A stretch of DNA of 18,806 nt from an uncultured candidate division WPS-2 bacterium (GTDB taxonomy: Bacteria; Vulcanimicrobiota; Vulcanimicrobiia; Vulcanimicrobiales; Vulcanimicrobiaceae). Location: contig CALEYW010000020.1 of NCBI GenBank assembly GCA_937927945.1, positions 1-18,806 of the forward strand. The letters run 5' to 3'. The position numbers and the translations under genes are program-made. Shown here in pieces: positions 14,963-18,806 of the stretch; positions within the stretch are counted from its first letter, which is position 1; each line of letters starts with the position of its first letter. The notes below the pieces were generated by a model that did no database searches, was not told the origin of the DNA, and worked only from the letters and a program-made list of their open reading frames with translations.

Positions 14963-16759
14963 TTACGTCGGCGGGTTCGGATCGCCGACCGCCTTCGCCA
15001 TCGCGCGGTAGACGTTGAGGCGGCCGCATCCCTCGTGCGGGTCGCCGATGTCGTCCGCGGTCGTGCACAGCAACGTCTTCATCGCGCCGGGGCTCTGATA
15101 GGCAGTGTTGACGGAGAGGATGAGCGCCGCGGCTCCAGCGACGTGCGGCGTCGCCTGGGACGTGCCGGCGATCATGGTCCGGCAATCGACGGGCGGTGCC
15201 GTCGAGTTGCTGTTCGGATAGTCGTCGGTGCACGAACCCGCAAACGTCGTGTCGCTCGGCGACGAGCGGAATGGCGTCGACGTCCAGATGTGCTCGATCC
15301 AGTGCAGGTCGTCGGCGTCGGAGGTGCCGTTCGGATCACCGCCTGGAGCGACGATGCCCCAGGCCGACGCACTCTTGGCCGCCGCCGCGGGCGTGCCCCA
15401 GTTCGCATAGGACGCGACGTACTCGACCGGTGCCGACGCGCTTCCGACCGACGAAGTGCCGTTCGCCTGTCCGTCTCCGAGCGCCGATGCGCCGACGGCG
15501 ATCACGCCGGGGTCGCACGCCGGCGCTTCAATCGGCGAGCTGCCGTCGTTCCCCGCCGCCGCGACGACGACGACGTTGGCGGCAATCGCGTCGGCGACCG
15601 CCGTGCCCTCAACGGTGTCGCTGTCCTGACCGTTCGTGCAGCTGTCGCCGCCGAGGCTCATGTTGATCACGTTGACGCCCTTGTTCACCGCGTCGACGAT
15701 CGCTGACGCGACGTCGGCGGTATCGGTCGAGCATTGCGCGCTGGTGCTCGTGTTGCTGGCGCACGTATCGTCCGGCGTCGGAAACACGCGGTAGCCGTAG
15801 ACCGAAACGTTGCCGCCGGCCCCGACGAAGCCGAACCCGTTGTTGGTCGCCGCTCCCCCGATCCCGGCTACGTCGGTTCCGTGGCCTTGCGGATCGGTCG
15901 TGTAGTTGGACGTCGACTGCACGCCGCTCGCGCCGGTGATGAAGCACTTTTGGTAGGCGATCTTCGGGCTGAGTTCCGGCTGCGTCGTGTCCTCACCGGT
16001 GTCGATGATCGCGAGCTTCACGCTCGACGACCCGAGCGCCGCCCCGTTCACGATCCCGCTGCCGTTGCCGGCTTGCGCGTACGCAAACGCGTCGTCGAGC
16101 CCGATCGCGTGCATGTCCCACTCGCCGGGAACCGTCGCCGACTGAGCATACGGCGCGACGTGGAACGTCCCGCCGGATGTGAAGCCCGCGAAGTACGGGT
16201 CCGTGGTGTAGTACGGCGCCGACACTCCCGATGTGTGGCGGCGATACCCGGTAGCGCCGACGCTCACGACGCCCGCTTGCGCGCGTAGGGACGCGGCGAT
16301 TGTCGCGGCTTGCGCAGCGGGAACCGAGAGGACGTGCGTCGTGCGGCTGACGTGCGTAAAGTCGAGCGTGCGCACGACGCTGGCGCCCAGACTCTGCTCC
16401 TTCGTTGCGACCGCCGCCGCCGAGCGCGTCGCAATGGTCCGCTCGTACGTGACGGCCAACAGCGTCGAGGATGGTTGCGACGCACGCGGCGCGCGCGAGA
16501 GGCGCTGCCGCACCGCGTCGCTCCCGCTCGCAGATCGCGCGACCGACGTCGCGACATCGCTCGTCGGGCACAGAAAGGCCGCGCTGTTCACCGGCGCCGT
16601 CGTCGGCCCCGTCGTTGGAGCGATGGTCGGTGCCGTCGTCGGCGAGATCGTCGCGCCGGTCGTGGGCGTCACGGTCGACGTGCCGCTTCCTCCACCTCCG
16701 CACGAGGCAAGCGCAACGACGAGAACGACCGCGGCGAACCGCGCCGGGATCACGGTCAT
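14963..16759 (-). CDS. Lipid-anchored S8 subtilase C
   Basis: 598 aa. The signal peptide ends in lipobox LASC (Cys20), then Gly4 and a Thr/Pro-rich tether with 'PTTAPTIAPTTGPTTAP'. A propeptide-like region lies at about 98-172. The catalytic domain has Asp253 ('AIIDTGED'), His293 ('PQGHGTDVAG'), oxyanion Asn404 ('AAAGNDG') and Ser534 ('AGTSQATPHVAG'). It lacks the beta-rich N-terminal module of A and B, and has several Cys pairs in the catalytic part ('DDTCASNTSTSAQC', 'GSCTDDYPNSN'), suggesting disulfides and extracellular action. The ATG is nine bases after the stop of the siroheme-synthase-like gene, so it may be read from that unit, although a ribosome binding site is weak. The C-terminal 'EGCGRLNVYRAMA' matches the ends of the A and B catalytic domains. 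Confidence 0.95.
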   Translation of the reverse strand: MTVIPARFAAVVLVVALASCGGGGSGTSTVTPTTGATISPTTAPTIAPTTGPTTAPVNSAAFLCPTSDVATSVARSASGSDAVRQRLSRAPRASQPSSTLLAVTYERTIATRSAAAVATKEQSLGASVVRTLDFTHVSRTTHVLSVPAAQAATIAASLRAQAGVVSVGATGYRRHTSGVSAPYYTTDPYFAGFTSGGTFHVAPYAQSATVPGEWDMHAIGLDDAFAYAQAGNGSGIVNGAALGSSSVKLAIIDTGEDTTQPELSPKIAYQKCFITGASGVQSTSNYTTDPQGHGTDVAGIGGAATNNGFGFVGAGGNVSVYGYRVFPTPDDTCASNTSTSAQCSTDTADVASAIVDAVNKGVNVINMSLGGDSCTNGQDSDTVEGTAVADAIAANVVVVAAAGNDGSSPIEAPACDPGVIAVGASALGDGQANGTSSVGSASAPVEYVASYANWGTPAAAAKSASAWGIVAPGGDPNGTSDADDLHWIEHIWTSTPFRSSPSDTTFAGSCTDDYPNSNSTAPPVDCRTMIAGTSQATPHVAGAAALILSVNTAYQSPGAMKTLLCTTADDIGDPHEGCGRLNVYRAMAKAVGDPNPPT

Positions 16760-16768
16760 GGGGCAACG

Positions 16769-17410
16769 CTAGCGCAGTTTGCTTGGCTGAGTCTGAGGTC
16801 CGAGCCCGCGGAGTTCTTCTTCGAACCACTGCGGATACGACGCGTGCGCGCCTACCGCGAAGCCCTCGGTTGCTGCGACGATCGCCTCGCGGCGGTCGGC
16901 GCGCTCGGGCGTCGTCGTGCGGCCGCGACGCTTTTGCGTGGCGAGGCAATCGATGAAGCGGGCGAACTTCGCATCGAGGACGTGCTGAAGGGCCTCTTTG
17001 AGGATCTTGCCGACGCGCGGAGCGACGCCGCCCGTCGAGATCGCGATCTTCACCGGGCCGGATTCGACGATCGCCTGCATCGCGACGAAGCCGTGCAGCG
17101 GCTGGTCGATCGCGCAGAAGAGAAACTTGTGGCGATCGGCGAGCGCGCGCAGCCGCGCCGAGAGCGCTTCGTCCTGCGGCGTCGAGATCACGAAGAACGC
17201 GTCGCGCACGTCGTCATCGCGCACTGCCGACGGATCGTCGAGCCAGACCACGTCGGCGTCGACCGCTCGCAAGGCGGCGACCTTTTCCACCGCTTCGCGA
17301 TCGGTGGGCTCGCCGATCACGACGCATCTGCGGCCGACCAGGTTGAGGCTAACCGGATAGAAACCGTGCGGCGGCAACGGATCGTCCACTCGGGCGCGTG
17401 GGTCCGGCAT
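16769..17410 (-). CDS. Siroheme synthase-like (precorrin-2 dehydrogenase/ferrochelatase family), altered NAD motif
   Basis: 213 aa from ATG 17408-17410. The start 'GFYPVSLNLVGRRCVVIG' and the block 'GPVKIAISTGGVAPRVGKI' (118-136) match the bifunctional precorrin-2 dehydrogenase/sirohydrochlorin ferrochelatase family (CysG N-terminal part, Met8), which makes siroheme. Asp102 in 'CAIDQP' aligns with the catalytic Asp104 in 'NVVDAP' of Salmonella CysG. However, the glycine-rich NAD loop (GGGxVA in CysG) reads 'GEPTDREAV' here, so NAD binding may be lost or changed. The C-terminal part (about 156-213) is short and Arg-rich at first. It lies four bases downstream of nadE and nine upstream of subtilase C. 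It may act only as a chelatase, or in another tetrapyrrole step. Confidence 0.75.
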   Translation of the reverse strand: MPDPRARVDDPLPPHGFYPVSLNLVGRRCVVIGEPTDREAVEKVAALRAVDADVVWLDDPSAVRDDDVRDAFFVISTPQDEALSARLRALADRHKFLFCAIDQPLHGFVAMQAIVESGPVKIAISTGGVAPRVGKILKEALQHVLDAKFARFIDCLATQKRRGRTTTPERADRREAIVAATEGFAVGAHASYPQWFEEELRGLGPQTQPSKLR

Positions 17411-17414
17411 GGCT

Positions 17415-18263
17415 TCAGAAGTCCACCGGACGCAAGTAGAACTCGTTGATCGCCGTACTCGAGACGAGCGCGGTCGTCGGCAGGTGGCGCTTCCAGTGCG
17501 TTCCGTCGACCCGCCGGCGGACCAGCCGCACTTCGGCAAGCTCGTGGCCGCGCGCGACGATCGCGTCGTCCTTGTAGCCGTGCAGGATCATGTTCAGGAT
17601 GCGGTCGGCCTTGGCGTAGGTGATCCCGATGTCGGCTTCGTCCGTCTGGTTCGCTTCGAGATCGGCGCTCGGCGGCTTGTCGATCACCTCGGTGGGAACG
17701 CCGAGATAGCGGGCGAGCTCCCACACCTGCGTCTTGAACAGATCGCCGATCGGGTTGACGGGCGGCGTGTCGTCGGCGTGCCAGGTGAAATAGCCGAGTA
17801 GCCGCTCCGTCTTGTTCCCCGTCCCGACCGGAAGCGCGTTCCGCCGCGCCGACTGATCGAAGAGGACGAGCATGCGCGTGCGCGCCATGACGTTGCCCTT
17901 GCGGCGCGCGTCGGCGTCCGGCGCATGCTTCAGATATCCGTCCACCGCATCGGTGATCTCGATCGTCTCGACGTGGATGCCCAGCGCGTCGACGACTCGC
18001 TGCGCGTCGGTGAGCGACGAGGAGCTGGACGCCTTGTACGGCATCCGGATCGCGTACACGTTCTCGGGTCCGAGCGCGCGCGCGCACAGGTACGCGACCA
18101 GCGCGCTATCGATGCCGCCGGAGAGTCCGAGGACCGCGCGGCCGATCGCCCGCCGCTCGATCAGCTCGTCACGCAGGAACGCTTCCAGCCAGCGCGCGGT
18201 CAGCGCCGGATCGATCGCGAGCGACGGCTCTTCGAGCCGCGCTTCCACCACCGGCAGCGTCAC
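17415..18263 (-). CDS. nadE: NAD synthetase, NadE domain
   Basis: 282 aa, the size of a stand-alone NAD+ synthase that amidates nicotinic acid adenine dinucleotide using ATP. Motifs: 'GLSGGIDSALVAYL' (46-59, PP-loop), 'MPYKASSSSSLTDAQ' (74-88), 'VGTGNKTERLLGYFT' (146-160) and 'VNPIGDLFKTQVWELA' (169-184). The GTG start at 18261-18263 overlaps the stop of the upstream nitrilase-fold gene (GTGA). The frame stays open to 18563, but that stretch is a shadow of the nitrilase gene. Many bacteria fuse these two domains into one glutamine-dependent enzyme; here they are two adjacent genes whose products probably form one complex. The siroheme-synthase-like gene follows after four bases. Confidence 0.95.
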   Translation of the reverse strand: MTLPVVEARLEEPSLAIDPALTARWLEAFLRDELIERRAIGRAVLGLSGGIDSALVAYLCARALGPENVYAIRMPYKASSSSSLTDAQRVVDALGIHVETIEITDAVDGYLKHAPDADARRKGNVMARTRMLVLFDQSARRNALPVGTGNKTERLLGYFTWHADDTPPVNPIGDLFKTQVWELARYLGVPTEVIDKPPSADLEANQTDEADIGITYAKADRILNMILHGYKDDAIVARGHELAEVRLVRRRVDGTHWKRHLPTTALVSSTAINEFYLRPVDF

Positions 18264-18806
18264 GGGCGTTCCTCGAGCCGGCGCGTCACCGGGATCTCCT
18301 CGTCGAGCCACAGATCGGGCAGCACCGCGGAGAGGTCGCCGAGCAGCGGCATCGTCGCGCGCGCGAGGTCGATCTCGGCGGGGTCGAGCCGCACGAGGAT
18401 GATGCCCGGATCGAGCGGCCCGAGCGATTGCAGCAGGTCGCCGTGCGGCGAGTACGCCGAGGTCGCACCCGACATCCCTTTGCCGCCTTCGAATCCGGTA
18501 AGTCCCGCGTAGAGCACGTAGACACCGTGTTCGGCGGCGGCGCTGGCGAGGAGCGCCTTCCAACGCGTCGTGCTCTCGAGCTCGCCGTTGCCGCCCAGAC
18601 CGCGCCCGGGCGACGCGCTCGGAACGATCAGCAGCCGCGCGCCTTTGAGCGCCGCGACGGTCGGCATCAGCGCGTGCCAGGCGTCCTCGCAGATGAGGAT
18701 CGCCGCCGAACCGAACGGCGTGTCGAACACCGAGAGCCGCCGGCCGCGCGTGAGAAAGCGTTCTTCGTCGAAGACGCCGTAGGTCGGCAAGAACATCTTG
18801 CGGTGC
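18260..18806 (-). CDS. Nitrilase-fold carbon-nitrogen hydrolase, probable glutaminase partner of NadE (5' end missing)
   Basis: About 182 codons are visible; the gene runs off the window edge at 18806, so the N-terminal part with the catalytic Glu is not seen. The first residues are 'HRKMFLPTYGVFDEERF', the pattern of the nitrilase domain of glutamine-dependent NAD synthetases. The Lys at 18797-18799 is the likely catalytic Lys. The nucleophile is Cys at 18689-18691 in 'ILICEDAWH'. The later 'YAGLTGFEGGKGMSGATSAYSPHGDLL' matches the same family. It probably hydrolyses glutamine to supply ammonia to NadE, whose GTG start overlaps its TGA. An independent amidase is possible but less likely given the context. 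Confidence 0.88.
   Translation of the reverse strand, partial: HRKMFLPTYGVFDEERFLTRGRRLSVFDTPFGSAAILICEDAWHALMPTVAALKGARLLIVPSASPGRGLGGNGELESTTRWKALLASAAAEHGVYVLYAGLTGFEGGKGMSGATSAYSPHGDLLQSLGPLDPGIILVRLDPAEIDLARATMPLLGDLSAVLPDLWLDEEIPVTRRLEERP

Noticed and set aside
18264..18563. Upstream extension of nadE by about 100 codons
   Set aside because: It overlaps the nitrilase gene in another frame and reads as Arg/Ala-rich noise; the GTG at 18263 matches the normal NadE N-terminus.

Overview
The window is a GC-rich chromosomal segment from a Gram-negative-type bacterium. Five proteins have a lipobox signal peptide with Gly or Ser after the lipid cysteine. Several genes start with TTG or GTG, and neighbouring genes often overlap by four bases (ATGA or GTGA). 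The mix of S53 and S8 lipoprotein proteases with scattered housekeeping genes would fit a poorly characterised phylum such as Eremiobacterota (WPS-2), but that placement is a guess. No rRNA, tRNA, insertion sequence or CRISPR array was seen.

Layout. Positions 52-81 hold a terminator. Positions 105-4186 (minus) hold a two-gene unit: a lipoprotein with an Ig-like segment, then an S53 sedolisin-type acid peptidase, joined by a TAATG stop/start overlap. Position 4342 starts a divergent plus-strand operon of three overlapping genes: a LuxC-type acyl-CoA reductase, a class III PLP aminotransferase and a Gfo/Idh/MocA oxidoreductase. Its end abuts, with no gap, the end of a minus-strand S8 subtilase (A, 7886-10753). 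A second, paralogous subtilase (B, 10872-12845) lies directly upstream of A. Next on the minus strand come cinA (12992-14257) and a mazEF toxin-antitoxin pair (14344-14906) with a clear promoter. The last minus-strand unit reads from the right edge leftwards: a truncated nitrilase-fold amidohydrolase, nadE, a siroheme-synthase-like protein and a third subtilase (C, 14963-16759).

How the genes may work together. Four secreted, lipid-anchored peptidases (one S53, three S8) lie within 17 kb, consistent with extracellular protein degradation or processing, possibly at low pH given the S53 enzyme. The A and B proteases and the Ig-like lipoprotein appear to share a beta-rich N-terminal module not recognised here. 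The plus-strand operon could convert an acyl thioester to an aldehyde and then an amine, with the third enzyme acting on a related product; its substrate is unknown. The nitrilase and NadE proteins together look like a glutamine-dependent NAD synthetase encoded as two genes.

No gene-free stretch exceeds 300 bases. The largest gaps are 4187-4341, 12846-12991 and 10754-10871; the last two contain strong inverted repeats upstream of protease genes.
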